A stretch of DNA of 64,000 nt from an uncultured Muribaculaceae bacterium. Lineage in GTDB: Bacteria; Bacteroidota; Bacteroidia; Bacteroidales; Muribaculaceae. Below are positions 47,001 to 54,130 of this stretch, piece after piece (the first letter of the stretch is position 1; each line of letters opens with the position of its first letter). The translations under genes were made by a program, and so were the position numbers. The stretch covers positions 1 to 64,000 of the forward strand of contig CALUMX010000007.1 in the NCBI GenBank assembly GCA_944321875.1, written 5' to 3'. A model generated the notes under the pieces. That model had not been told where the DNA came from. It searched no databases and was given only the letters and a program-made list of their open reading frames with translations.

Positions 47001-48528
47001 TCAGATAGAGTGACTGAGTGGCGTCGGTCACGTCGCTGGAAAACTCGCCGACCTGATACACCTTACCCTGATAGGTGTACTGGTAGGCCACAGCCAGCAC
47101 CTCGTCGGCATTCAACGCCGAATTGAGCGAGATGTAACCGAGCGTTGCGTTCAATTTGTATTCTGAGGATGAAAGCAGTCGTGCGCTCTCAATCTTCTCA
47201 TAGTCGCGACCACCCTCAATGCCGTAGGCCGACAACGGCTCCAAAGCCTGCGAAACCTGGCTGATTTGACGGGCTCCGGGATATTGTGTCTTGATTTCCT
47301 CCAGCAGCGAGTTGGCGTTGTTGCGCGGATTGGGCAGGGAGGCATCAGGTGTCCAGTGTTCGTTGGAAAGCACGCGATTCTCACCCATATCCATGAATGC
47401 CACGATGTTACGAGCCTCATCGTAGACACCCCGGCGGTTGGTAACCCACACCTCGATACGGGTAATGTTGACTCCCGAGGCTACATACGGCAATTTCGAC
47501 GCATTTCCGTCGTAGGTATCACGAAAGAAATGGCCGAGGAAGAAGTGTCGGTTCTGGTCGTATTCATCCGCATTGATGGTGAACTCAGTGGTCTGCGCAC
47601 CGCCTTTCGTATTAACGGTCTGCGTTTCCGAATTCTGTTGGGAAGCAAGAGCTGTCACGGTCAGTTTACCGAACTGCATTTTCGTTTTCAGACCGAACAG
47701 TGCCGTACTACCGCGAATCAGCGACGAACCGGTGGTCATCGACACGTTACCGGCCTCAATCGACTTGATGATTTCATCTTCCTTTCCCTCATACTTGAGT
47801 TTCAGGTTCTTGGAGTCGAAATCAAACGTCGCATCCGTATTGTAGGTCATGTTGAACTTCAACTTGTCACCGACGGAGGCATCAATTGTCGCCTGGATTT
47901 TCTGGTCAAAGTCGAAGTAAGTCTTTCTGCGCGCGCTGGCCGGAAGTGCCGGGTTGTCGGTCTTGTTCATCTTGATACCGGTCTGAATCTGTACCGAACC
48001 CTGTGTCTTCAACTGGACGCCGCCGGGACCGAATACCTTCTCAAGCGGACCGATGGCAAATTTCATGTCAAGAAGGTTGAATTTGTTTTCATCCTTCTTT
48101 TCATACAATTCCGTATTCTTCTTGCGGTAGTATTCCATCATGGAATTGCGCATTTCCACATTATCGTAGTCATCGGCCGAAATAATGAACGGCGTCGTGA
48201 TGTCACGGTCGCCCACCTTCGTATGAATTACATAGGTATCTGTCTCATAGTCATATACCGCTTCCGTCTTGATATTCGACGGGTCCTTCAGGTCGATGGC
48301 CTGCTTGCGGTTGGTCAGCAGTTCGTCGTAACTGGACGGTACGGTCGGACTTACCTCATACATCAACCCGGAGGAATCGGCCGGCGCCGTTTTCGGTCCG
48401 GCAGTGAGCGCGGGCGGAGGTGTAAGCTCCGATTTGTAGTATTGGGCATAGCCTATAGAGCTGACGGCGGAATAAAGGATTATTCCGGCCACTATAAGCC
48501 AAAAGATTTTCTTATTTGTATTTTCCAT
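41098..48528 (-). CDS. sprA: T9SS outer-membrane translocon SprA
   Basis: 2476-residue outer-membrane protein. It has an N-terminal signal segment (KIFWLIVAGIILYSAVSSIGYAQ), then the SprA-type repeated N-terminal and barrel sequence with many alternating strands and Asn/Tyr-rich loops, closing with a barrel strand and a terminal Arg. Landmarks: LKTQGSVQIQTGIKMNKTDNP, KTYFDFDQKIQATIDASVGD, YLDDFESSQNTIDIRSPYSW and GQSKNYGPMSPGLDFAFGF. In Flavobacterium SprA is the very large barrel through which T9SS substrates cross the outer membrane with the help of PorV and Plug. Length is as expected. ruvA lies immediately upstream. Other T9SS genes (porK-N, porV, sov partners) are not in this window. Confidence 0.95.
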   Translation of the reverse strand: MENTNKKIFWLIVAGIILYSAVSSIGYAQYYKSELTPPPALTAGPKTAPADSSGLMYEVSPTVPSSYDELLTNRKQAIDLKDPSNIKTEAVYDYETDTYVIHTKVGDRDITTPFIISADDYDNVEMRNSMMEYYRKKNTELYEKKDENKFNLLDMKFAIGPLEKVFGPGGVQLKTQGSVQIQTGIKMNKTDNPALPASARRKTYFDFDQKIQATIDASVGDKLKFNMTYNTDATFDFDSKNLKLKYEGKEDEIIKSIEAGNVSMTTGSSLIRGSTALFGLKTKMQFGKLTVTALASQQNSETQTVNTKGGAQTTEFTINADEYDQNRHFFLGHFFRDTYDGNASKLPYVASGVNITRIEVWVTNRRGVYDEARNIVAFMDMGENRVLSNEHWTPDASLPNPRNNANSLLEEIKTQYPGARQISQVSQALEPLSAYGIEGGRDYEKIESARLLSSSEYKLNATLGYISLNSALNADEVLAVAYQYTYQGKVYQVGEFSSDVTDATQSLYLKMLKGSTVSPKFANWDLMMKNIYSLGAYQVQKEKFRLNVKYLSDTTGTAVQFLPVDPIRSKPLIQVLGVDRLDSNNESHPDGFYDFVEGYTVIASQGKVIFPVVEPFGSYLASQISNKADADRYCYYELYDSTQTVARQFQDKNKFILQGEYQASSGATIRLNAMNVPRGSVVVTAGGVQLTENSDYTVDYNMGIVSITNQSIIDSGANISVSLENQSMFSTQRKTLLGLDLNYAFTKDFNIGATVMNFSEKPLTEKVSLGDELINNTIWGMNVSYNKSFMWLTNWLNYIPTVNATAPSTFSLQGEFAQLIPHKKKTGTNSGSSYLDDFESSQNTIDIRSPYSWFLASTPYDPQGGMFPEAGLSNDVAYGKNRALLAWYYVDRMFTQKNSSLCPAYIKNDLEQLSSPYVREVTTREIWPNRELNYGEASAVQTLNLSFYPTKRGPYNLDATNIDENFNLLLPEKRWGGIMRKLDNTNFETSNIEYIQFWMMDPFLAEGDTNEGGDLYFNLGEVSEDILKDGYKSFENGMPIDGNTSKLRETVWGRVPIETSLTYAFDNSAGARRYQDVGLNGLHSDDEKNFSTYKDYLDQLRRKLSPETIAAMENDQFSPFNDPAGDNYHYYRGYDYDEQRKSILERYMYYNGTEGNSLSDDDQKYKLYQSSRSVPDVEDINQDNTLNEYERYYQYHISLRKKDFVVGENYITDRQVSTVPLANGQKKEVVWYQFKIPLRDYEKVVGSISDFSTIRFIRMFMTGFKQETHLRFATLELVRGDWRTYDYSLNQRGDAPAEGRLDMSVVNIEENSGRTPVNYVLPPGVNRIVDPGQSQITQLNEQSLSMKLTGIQPGDARGVYKNTSMDLRLYKRLQMFSHAERLVDDVSNELQDGDFSVFLRLGSDIKNNYYEYEVPLQLTPEGRYNTYNAADQYAVWPERNFMDINLEVFTNLKKERNRAKTDDGQSVSYTQVYTGYDPEHQGNKVGVVGNPSLSDVRVVMIGVRNNSNKEKSGEIWVNEMKVTDFNEDGGWAAKANVNLGLSDIAMVNFGGHIETVGFGNVDQSLSDRRMDDYKQYNVATQVDFGRFLPEKVKLKAPVYYSLSREKISPKYNPLDQDILLKDALDEAETDQERDSIRNYAIEQSTVKSFSISGFNFGVRGKNPMPWDPANFTLNFSFNKQENISPTIAYEHTNDYRGSFQYSYSPYFKPWKPFKSLKSKSKNAKFFKDWELNYLPTSINFLTNMTRYYYEMQSRNEAGIDVEVPVSVSKNFYWDRQFALTWNITKALTMTFNSNTMARIEEAMGVVNKELFPDEYKNWKDTVMNSIKGFGTPWTYDQTFTMTYRAPFNRIPAMDFLSANASYNATYRWDRGAQLEDEVLGNTITNNAVTSVDTKLNLENLYNKSKYLKEINKRFSNTGGPQRERRARRFQRTYQLADTAINVKHNLKNKKLKIVATTLDNKPFAIKTKIVDENNLQILSTGKESIKLVLTEDLTKDVNIWKEIAEHSVRFAMMTRNVSFRWRDTRNSNIPQFKPEVGDLLGQSKNYGPMSPGLDFAFGFTDESYLQKAMARGWLLKDENQTSPAIFSRTQELNFEIVLEPIRGLKIQLTANRTDNRTNQIQFMYDYMPTSRTGSFTMTTCAIGTALRGASASNGYQNGAYDKFLSYIPQMQQRLEQTYHGSVYPDAGFIKGTEYAGKTYNPENGGVNAASSDVLIPAFLAAYTGKDPKSVTTSPFPSLANVLPNWRVTYDGLTKIEAIKKIFRTFTLTHAYQCTYNVGSFSSYLNWESINGSDYGFTLDELTQAPVPSSPYNISTVSITERFAPLLGVSATLYNNLTVNAEYRDSRTLSLNANAGQLVEATQKGITVGAGYKIANFNTVLKLKGQQKGVSNDLTLNADFSFQNTQSLIRKIQERTNQATNGTRSISLNFTANYVLSKYITVGAYFDHQINKPLISSSAYPTTNSNYGISINLSLAR

Positions 48529-48600
48529 TCAGACGTAGCAATCCGTTATTAATCAGCTCCGGCGCAACGACATCTGTCCCGTCAGGCGCGAACGCCTGAC

Positions 48601-49182
48601 TTACAATATCTTCAACGCCTTCTTTATCAAATCTTCCACCTTTGCGTCAGGCTGCTCCTTGAGCAACTTGCCCACGGCTTTCTGCACAGCCTGCTGCGTA
48701 TAGCCGAGCATGACAAGGGCGGCTACCGCCTGCTCGTAGGTTTCCGATTGGGTTTCCAATTGTACTAATAACGTATCGTCACCCCGTTTTATTTTATCCT
48801 TGAGGTCAACAATTATTCTTTGGGCGGTTTTCGCACCGATTCCCTTCACCGATTTCAGCAAATTGACGTTGTTGGTAGCAATAACGGTCTGCAAGTCGGT
48901 AGGAGTCAGCGAGGAAAGAATCATCCGAGCCGTATTGGGACCTACTCCCGACACGGAAATGAGCAGCTGAAACATTTCGCGCTCCAGTTTGTCCGCGAAG
49001 CCGAACAACACGTGGGCATCCTCACGGATAGCCTCATGGACATAGACTTTCGCACTCCGCTCTTTCTGAAGCGCCGTGTAAGTATTAAGCGATATGTTCA
49101 CAAAATAACCGAGGCCGGAACAGTCGACCACAATATAGGTAGGGGTAATCTCAGCGACCTCCCCTCTGATATAATCAAGCAT
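48601..49182 (-). CDS. ruvA: Holliday junction branch-migration protein RuvA
   Basis: 193 residues. The OB-fold domain I (1-63) has YIRGEVAEITPTYIVVDCSGLGYFV. The two helix-hairpin-helix motifs of domain II are LISVSGVGPNTARMIL and LLKSVKGIGAKTAQRIIVDLKDK. The small domain III that contacts RuvB ends EQAVAALVMLGYTQQAVQKAVGKLL. It targets RuvB to four-way junctions. A -7 box TAAATTTG lies at 49219-49212, about 30 nt before the ATG. sprA follows after 72 nt; the ruvA-sprA neighbourhood recurs in Bacteroidota, though the proteins are functionally unrelated. Confidence 0.96.
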   Translation of the reverse strand: MLDYIRGEVAEITPTYIVVDCSGLGYFVNISLNTYTALQKERSAKVYVHEAIREDAHVLFGFADKLEREMFQLLISVSGVGPNTARMILSSLTPTDLQTVIATNNVNLLKSVKGIGAKTAQRIIVDLKDKIKRGDDTLLVQLETQSETYEQAVAALVMLGYTQQAVQKAVGKLLKEQPDAKVEDLIKKALKIL

Positions 49183-49251
49183 AATTGAATTATTTCCTTT
49201 TTATTACGGTGCAAATTTAGTCAAAAGTTTCGACTATGCGCCCGCACGGCA

Positions 49252-49290
49252 TAAAAAATCCCGGAGCGGCACAACGGCCGTTCCGGGATT
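49252..49290 (-). terminator. Terminator of the prolyl oligopeptidase gene
   Basis: 14-bp stem (49257-49270 / 49277-49290, one G-T pair) with a T tract on the minus strand from the A run at 49253-49258. Confidence 0.85.
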
Positions 49291-49310
49291 ATGACAGGTT
49301 TTCCGTCTGC

Positions 49311-51428
49311 CTATTTCACACACATAGGTTTCAGACCGAGATTATAGTAAATGAATGAATAAATGTCGGTATATTCCTCAATCACCTTGGCAATCGGCTT
49401 GCCACCTCCATGACCCGCCTTGCTGTCGATGCGGATAATCTTCGGATTGTCACCGGTCGACGCTGCCTGCAGAGTAGCGGCATACTTGAAGGAGTGAGCC
49501 GGAACAACGCGGTCATCGTGGTCGGCAGTAGTCACCAGAATAGCCGGGTAGCGCGTTCCATCGTTCTTGATATTGTGAACCGGAGAGTAAGCGTAGAGAT
49601 ATTTGAACATTGCCTCACTGTCGGCGCTTGTACCGTAGTCAGGAGCCCAGTTCCAACCGATGGTAAACTTGTGGTAGCGCAACATGTCCATCACACCCAC
49701 CTGCGGAATGGCTACGCGGTAAAGGTCAGGACGCTGGTTGACGCAGGCGCCGATGAGCAAACCTCCGTTGGAACCGCCCTGGCAAGCCAACATATCGGGA
49801 TTGGTGTACTTATTCTTCACCAGGTACTCCGCCGCCGAAATGAAGTCGTCAAACACGTTTTGCTTGTTCATCTGCGTTCCTGCCATGTGCCATTCCTCGC
49901 CATATTCGTTTCCACCACGCATATTCACCTGCGCATAGATGAAACCGTTTTCAATCAAGAACATACGATACGGGCTGTACGTCGGGTAAAGCGTCACGTT
50001 GAAACCGCCGTAACCATAAATCAGCGTCGGATTCTTTCCGTCGCGCTTCAGACCCTTCTTATAAGTCAGCGTCATCGGCACCTTTGTTCCGTCCTTGCTC
50101 TCAAAGAATATCTGCTCTGTCACATAGTCTTCCGAACGGAACGGTACGGACGGCTGGCTGAACACTTCTGAGCGGTTCTTGTCGATGTCGTACTTGTAAA
50201 TAGTCGTCGGATAAGCAAATGAAGTAAATGAATAGAACATTTCCTTTTCGTCTTTCTCACCCGATACGGCAACCGTACCTACTGCCGGAAGAGCAATTTC
50301 CTGCAACAGCTTGCCTTCAAGCGTATAGACGTAAGCATGGTTGGAAGCGTCCTTATCGTAAACAGCCACGAGCTTGCCGTCGATAATCGAAACGTTGGAA
50401 AGCACATCGGCAGCTTCCGGCAGCACGTCCTTCCAGTTGGCTTTCGACGGATTGTCGAGCGGAGCGGCAACCAGACGGCCTTTCGGAGCGTCGGCATTGG
50501 TGAGCAGGTAAAGTTTACCGTCTACAATGTCGACCGGAAGGCAGGCTACGGAATGGTCGTCGTTGACGCATTTGTAGGCAGCCTTATCATCGTCGAGCGG
50601 ACGAACATAAAGCGCATTACCGCTGCCCACGCCGGATTCTTCCAGATAGAACACGTTTTCCTTCTCAGCCGTTGCTGCCGCATAGAAGCGGAGCGGCTCT
50701 TTCTCGTTGACGTAAATCAGGCGGTCTTCCGACTGCTTGGTTCCGATTTTATGATAGTAAATCTTGTGGTACTCGTTTTTACCGGAATAGGCAGAACCGC
50801 TCTTCGGCTGGTCATAGGTACTGTAATAAAAACCGTCACCCTTCCATTGCGCGCCGGAGAACTTCACCCATTCAATATGGTCGTCGAGCAACTGGCGGGT
50901 AGCCACATCCATCACATAAATTTCCTCCCAGTCAGAACCGCTGCGCGACACACCGTAGGCCATATACTTGCCATCCTTCGAGAAAGCGACACTTTTCAAA
51001 GCCACCGTTCCATCAGAAGAGAGAGCGTTCGGGTCAAGCATCACCTCGCCCGGCTCGCCCAATCGGTCTGTACGGTAGAGCACACTCTGGTTCTGCAAGC
51101 CGGTATTATGGAAATAATAGTATTTCCCGTTTTTCTTGAACGGAATACCCGGTTTCTCAAAATTGGCCAATGCCTTCAGCCCTGCGCTGATTTCCGCACG
51201 ATAAGGCAATTTTGAGAGATAATCATCGGTCACCTTGCGTTGAGCCTCCACCCATTCCAGAGTCTCGGCAGAACGGTCATCCTCCAGCCAACGGTAAGGG
51301 TCGGCTACTTTCGTTCCGAAATAATCATCCACCACGTTGTCCTTGCGAGCCTCCGGATAGGTCAGTTCCTGTCCGGACACGGCAAATACGCCGGCTGCTG
51401 CACCAATTGTCATAATCAATCGTTTCAT
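49311..51428 (-). CDS. Periplasmic prolyl oligopeptidase (S9 family)
   Basis: 705 residues with a signal peptide (MTIGAAAGVFAVSG). The N-terminal seven-bladed propeller (about 70-420) gates a C-terminal alpha/beta-hydrolase domain with catalytic Ser553 (CQGGSNGGLL), Asp638/639 (TADHDDRVVP) and His673 (AGHGGGKP), spaced as in porcine POP. It cleaves after proline in short peptides. The predicted periplasmic location differs from the cytosolic mammalian enzyme but is common in Bacteroidota (compare flavobacterial PEPs). Monocistronic; its promoter region contains the tandem repeat at 51461-51610. Confidence 0.94.
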   Translation of the reverse strand: MKRLIMTIGAAAGVFAVSGQELTYPEARKDNVVDDYFGTKVADPYRWLEDDRSAETLEWVEAQRKVTDDYLSKLPYRAEISAGLKALANFEKPGIPFKKNGKYYYFHNTGLQNQSVLYRTDRLGEPGEVMLDPNALSSDGTVALKSVAFSKDGKYMAYGVSRSGSDWEEIYVMDVATRQLLDDHIEWVKFSGAQWKGDGFYYSTYDQPKSGSAYSGKNEYHKIYYHKIGTKQSEDRLIYVNEKEPLRFYAAATAEKENVFYLEESGVGSGNALYVRPLDDDKAAYKCVNDDHSVACLPVDIVDGKLYLLTNADAPKGRLVAAPLDNPSKANWKDVLPEAADVLSNVSIIDGKLVAVYDKDASNHAYVYTLEGKLLQEIALPAVGTVAVSGEKDEKEMFYSFTSFAYPTTIYKYDIDKNRSEVFSQPSVPFRSEDYVTEQIFFESKDGTKVPMTLTYKKGLKRDGKNPTLIYGYGGFNVTLYPTYSPYRMFLIENGFIYAQVNMRGGNEYGEEWHMAGTQMNKQNVFDDFISAAEYLVKNKYTNPDMLACQGGSNGGLLIGACVNQRPDLYRVAIPQVGVMDMLRYHKFTIGWNWAPDYGTSADSEAMFKYLYAYSPVHNIKNDGTRYPAILVTTADHDDRVVPAHSFKYAATLQAASTGDNPKIIRIDSKAGHGGGKPIAKVIEEYTDIYSFIYYNLGLKPMCVK

Positions 51429-51460
51429 TTATTTTTGAGTTTAGTAAATTCTTCTAAATG

Positions 51461-51610
51461 CAAATATAGTTAAAGGCGAGTGTAGAAAAAACAAGCTTGC
51501 TTGACTTTTTTATGCCGAGCCGCACTCTATATTATCTAAATATAGTTAAGGACGAGTGCAGAGACAAACAAGTTTACTTCATTTTCTCTGCCGAGCCAAA
51601 ACCTGTATTA
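51461..51610. repeat. Tandem dispersed repeat, copy B (two units)
   Basis: Two units starting at 51462 and 51538 (period 76 bp) share with copy A (26450-26640) the order CAAATATAGTTAA..GGCGAG / ACGAGTG-CAGA, a variable centre around AAACAAG, then TGCCGAGCC and a TATTA end. Copy B is more diverged. The leading CAAATATA reads TATATTTG on the minus strand, a -7 box facing the prolyl oligopeptidase gene, 33 nt before its ATG. It fills most of the 209-bp gap 51429-51637. Confidence 0.75.
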
Positions 51611-51637
51611 CTTAAAACAGACAAAATCGCCTCAAGT

Positions 51638-52369
51638 TCAACACGAACTTCCGTCGGCTTCTCCTTCCGCCGAGTCAAGCCTACCGAACCAATATGTATA
51701 AGTCGAGGTCATGCCGTCCTCCAATTTTATATCGTAGCTTTCAGAGAATGGCTCACCCAACCGGAACGGCACGGGACGGCGGAACAACGGCCCGTTGAAA
51801 CAGAAGGTATGATATTCACCGTTCTCCCCGTTCGGGTCACAGCCTTCAGGCAGCGAGTCTATAAACTCACGGTCAATCTCCCGCCCGATAAAAGCCGCGC
51901 CAAGATGCTCCATCGTCGTTACGACCACCGTACGGATGCCTGATTGCAAATATTCCTCCATTACCTGCGCCGAAGGCTTTCCCCAAAGCGGCTCTACCAC
52001 CTCTATTCCATAAGGCGACAGTTGCTCCTCGCGGTAACGGCGCACGTCGTGAAGAAAAATATCTCCAAAAATAAAATGTGTCACCCCCTGCTCCTTAAAA
52101 TGCTCCACTGCCCTGCTCATGGCCTCGGCATAGTCTTCCATATTGCCCTTAGGCGTAAGGTCCACCACATAGAGCGGCAATCCGAGACACTCGGCCTGCG
52201 TTTGTAGCAACGGTAGAGGAATGCCGTGCATCGTCGAGCGCTTGGTCGAGCGGTTGACAGTCGTGAGCAGAGCCGTCACCTCATACCGGCCTTCCTCCAA
52301 TACCCTCAACAGCGCGTGAGCCGAGTCCTTGCCCCCGCTCCAGTTGAAAACCGCCTTTATTCTGCCCAT
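51638..52369 (-). CDS. Dph6-like ATP pyrophosphatase (diphthine-ammonia ligase family)
   Basis: 243 residues of the adenine-nucleotide alpha-hydrolase fold. The PP-loop is FNWSGGKDSAHALL (about 8-21). The family-specific C-terminal motif DPNGENGEYHTFCFNGPLF is intact, and FGDIFLHDVRRYREEQL is typical. In archaea and eukaryotes this family amidates diphthine on elongation factor 2; bacteria have no diphthamide, so the substrate here must differ and is unknown. The ATG lies 13 nt inside the end of the DUF2284 gene upstream, giving a coupled pair. Confidence 0.85.
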   Translation of the reverse strand: MGRIKAVFNWSGGKDSAHALLRVLEEGRYEVTALLTTVNRSTKRSTMHGIPLPLLQTQAECLGLPLYVVDLTPKGNMEDYAEAMSRAVEHFKEQGVTHFIFGDIFLHDVRRYREEQLSPYGIEVVEPLWGKPSAQVMEEYLQSGIRTVVVTTMEHLGAAFIGREIDREFIDSLPEGCDPNGENGEYHTFCFNGPLFRRPVPFRLGEPFSESYDIKLEDGMTSTYTYWFGRLDSAEGEADGSSC

Positions 52370-52935
52370 ATATCCTCCTCTTTGTCATGAAACACACCTC
52401 CGACGAGCACCAGATATTCCGGCAACCGCCCGTCACTGCCCCATTTCATCTCCATGCCCAGCAACTTCTCGGCCGTCAATGCCAAATTGTAGCCACAAGC
52501 CTCCAGCGAAGGACGGACCAGCTCCGGGTGACGGCAGGGATTTCCCTGGATGCGGGCACATTCTTCCTCTCCGCAGTAATAGCAACGGCCGGAGAAACCG
52601 AACATACGTCCTCCAGTCTCCCGTTCCAGCCGAAGAAGCCGTTGCTCCAGTTTCTGACGCTCCCTGCGCAACAGTTCCGATGCCTCCTCTATGCCCAGGT
52701 CTTTCCGACGGGGCGTTATTCTGACGGCTATCAGCGAGGCGTTGCGATAGGCCGTAACGTAGCGTTCCACGTCAAAGACATGAGGCGGACACGCCCAGTT
52801 CTTTCCATAATTTCCACAATTCCGACAGCACTCCAGAAAGCGCTCCGCATCACGGAACTCACGGTTGTAGCGCTCCACGGGCACCGTCACAGCCGCATAG
52901 TCGACATCGTATGCATATCTATCTTCTTCCATCAT
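52357..52935 (-). CDS. DUF2284 cysteine-rich metal-binding protein
   Basis: 192 residues. Two cysteine groups are visible: CRNCGNYGKNWACPPHV near the N-terminus and CYYCGEEECARIQGNPCRHPELVRPSLEACG in the second half, the pattern of the predicted metal- or Fe-S-binding DUF2284 family. Function unknown. I start at the ATG at 52935 (another ATG follows at 52932); a longer in-frame start at 52974 falls within the preceding terminator hairpin and adds an unusual basic leader. The end overlaps the Dph6-like gene by 13 nt. Confidence 0.8.
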   Translation of the reverse strand: MMEEDRYAYDVDYAAVTVPVERYNREFRDAERFLECCRNCGNYGKNWACPPHVFDVERYVTAYRNASLIAVRITPRRKDLGIEEASELLRRERQKLEQRLLRLERETGGRMFGFSGRCYYCGEEECARIQGNPCRHPELVRPSLEACGYNLALTAEKLLGMEMKWGSDGRLPEYLVLVGGVFHDKEEDIWAE

Positions 52936-52951
52936 AAATACATTTTTCACT

Positions 52952-53008
52952 GAAAAAGAAAACGAGCGTCGCATTCAGCACTGTACGATGCCCAACATGA
53001 CGCCCGTC
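52952..53008 (-). terminator. Terminator after the lipoprotein pair
   Basis: Imperfect stem based on 52964-52970 / 52999-53005 (GGCGTC/GACGC on the minus strand) followed by TTTTCTTTTT on the minus strand. It separates the lipoprotein genes from DUF2284. Confidence 0.55.
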
Positions 53009-53051
53009 CTCAATGACAGATTTTCTATAATAAGATAATTAAAAAGCCTTG

Positions 53052-53486
53052 TTATTTCTTCCCGTCCATCTTCTCAAGCAGAAGCCGGTAGACTTCCTCT
53101 ACGTCGGCCTTCGTAGCCGAGGGCGGGAATGTAATCATGAAGTTGCCGCTCTCCATCGGCGCATTCACCTGCGGAGCGCATACCAAACGGCCGTCGTAGA
53201 TAAAACCTATCTTTTTCCCGACAGCTTTTTCCGTAGCCTTCCTCCAAGTCTCCGGGTCGCCCACCATACCCTTGATGGCATAAACCTTCATTCCCGGCAT
53301 CGGTATGGAATCTATCGCCAAATCCCGAAATCCGGATGCCAAGGCAATCGGCTTATTCTTGACCGTCATTTTTTCGACGCTCTTAAACTCATACCATCCG
53401 TTCTCCAAAGGCGGCGGTGTCAGCAGCGACGAACAGGATGCAAGCATCAACGCCGGCAATCCTGCGAACAGCAGTTTCTTCTTCAT
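53052..53486 (-). CDS. Small lipoprotein resembling a SecD P1 head domain
   Basis: 144 residues: lipobox LASC (Cys18), then a compact domain. The segment IGFIYDGRLVCAPQVNAPMESGNFMITF resembles the SecDF P1 head pattern (ivlDgkv.sAP.in.pI..G...I). This suggests a free-standing, lipid-anchored version of that periplasmic fold; no SecDF gene lies nearby. Function unknown. It begins 2 nt before the stop of the upstream lipoprotein gene region (adjacent, same strand), so the two are probably co-expressed. Confidence 0.7.
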   Translation of the reverse strand: MKKKLLFAGLPALMLASCSSLLTPPPLENGWYEFKSVEKMTVKNKPIALASGFRDLAIDSIPMPGMKVYAIKGMVGDPETWRKATEKAVGKKIGFIYDGRLVCAPQVNAPMESGNFMITFPPSATKADVEEVYRLLLEKMDGKK

Positions 53487-53488
53487 TA

Positions 53489-53947
53489 TTATTGATAATC
53501 TTTAATATCTTTCGCACGACCTCTCACTGCCTTTTCGTAGGTAGAGGCATTCGGGAACGTAGCAACCGCAATATCGAAATCATCGTTATAGGTCACTTTG
53601 ATTTTGATAGCAGCCTCCGCCGCCTCAATCCGTGACATCAAAATGGGACTCAATTGCTTCAGCTGAACCGACTCAAGCACTATGTCCCGACGGCTTTCAT
53701 AGCCTCCGGCATCAATGTAATTGGACAGTTCATCCTCCGACGTCACCCGGAACGTAAACTCAGCAAGACCGTTGGAATAGCTTGCCTCCGTAAGTTCCAC
53801 ATTCGAATTGTCCTCCAATTCCATAGGTGTCATCATCGACAAAGAGCTGATTTCACTCTCCAATTCCTCAGTTGGCGATGAGCATGCCGTCAGCAAAGCC
53901 ACGATTCCTGCCATAATTCCCCTGCAGACAATGTGTTTTCGTGCCAT
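53489..53947 (-). CDS. Lipoprotein of unknown function
   Basis: 152 residues from the ATG at 53947, giving a lipoprotein signal with Cys22 (VALLTAC). A minus-strand -7 box TAACTTTG at 53993-53986 lies upstream of this ATG, whereas the longer in-frame start at 54022 is upstream of the box and is rejected. The mature part starts with an acidic linker and contains beta-like strands (LAEFTFRVTSEDE, AAIKIKVTYNDDFDIAVATF). No domain recognised. Divergent from bioA. Confidence 0.7.
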   Translation of the reverse strand: MARKHIVCRGIMAGIVALLTACSSPTEELESEISSLSMMTPMELEDNSNVELTEASYSNGLAEFTFRVTSEDELSNYIDAGGYESRRDIVLESVQLKQLSPILMSRIEAAEAAIKIKVTYNDDFDIAVATFPNASTYEKAVRGRAKDIKDYQ

Positions 53948-54071
53948 ATTTTCAAGATATTTGTTTAAATCAGTTATTCTATTAGCAAAGTTAAGAAAAA
54001 ATTTCCATCCCGGCCATTTCAACCTTATCTAAATTCAAAATATTCATTGCCGATTTTTAATAGCATTTAAA

Positions 54072-54102
54072 TTTGTCAATCCTGCCCATTGCATTATCTT
54101 TG
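54072..54102 (+). promoter_or_regulatory. Biotin operon promoter
   Basis: TTTG (54072-54075), 19-nt spacer, TATCTTTG (54095-54102), an exact consensus, with the bioA ATG 28 nt downstream of the box. No obvious BirA-type TTGTAAACC-N14/15-GGTTTACAA operator is visible around it. Confidence 0.8.
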
Positions 54103-54130
54103 CAGTTATTGTATTAAATATACGGATTAC

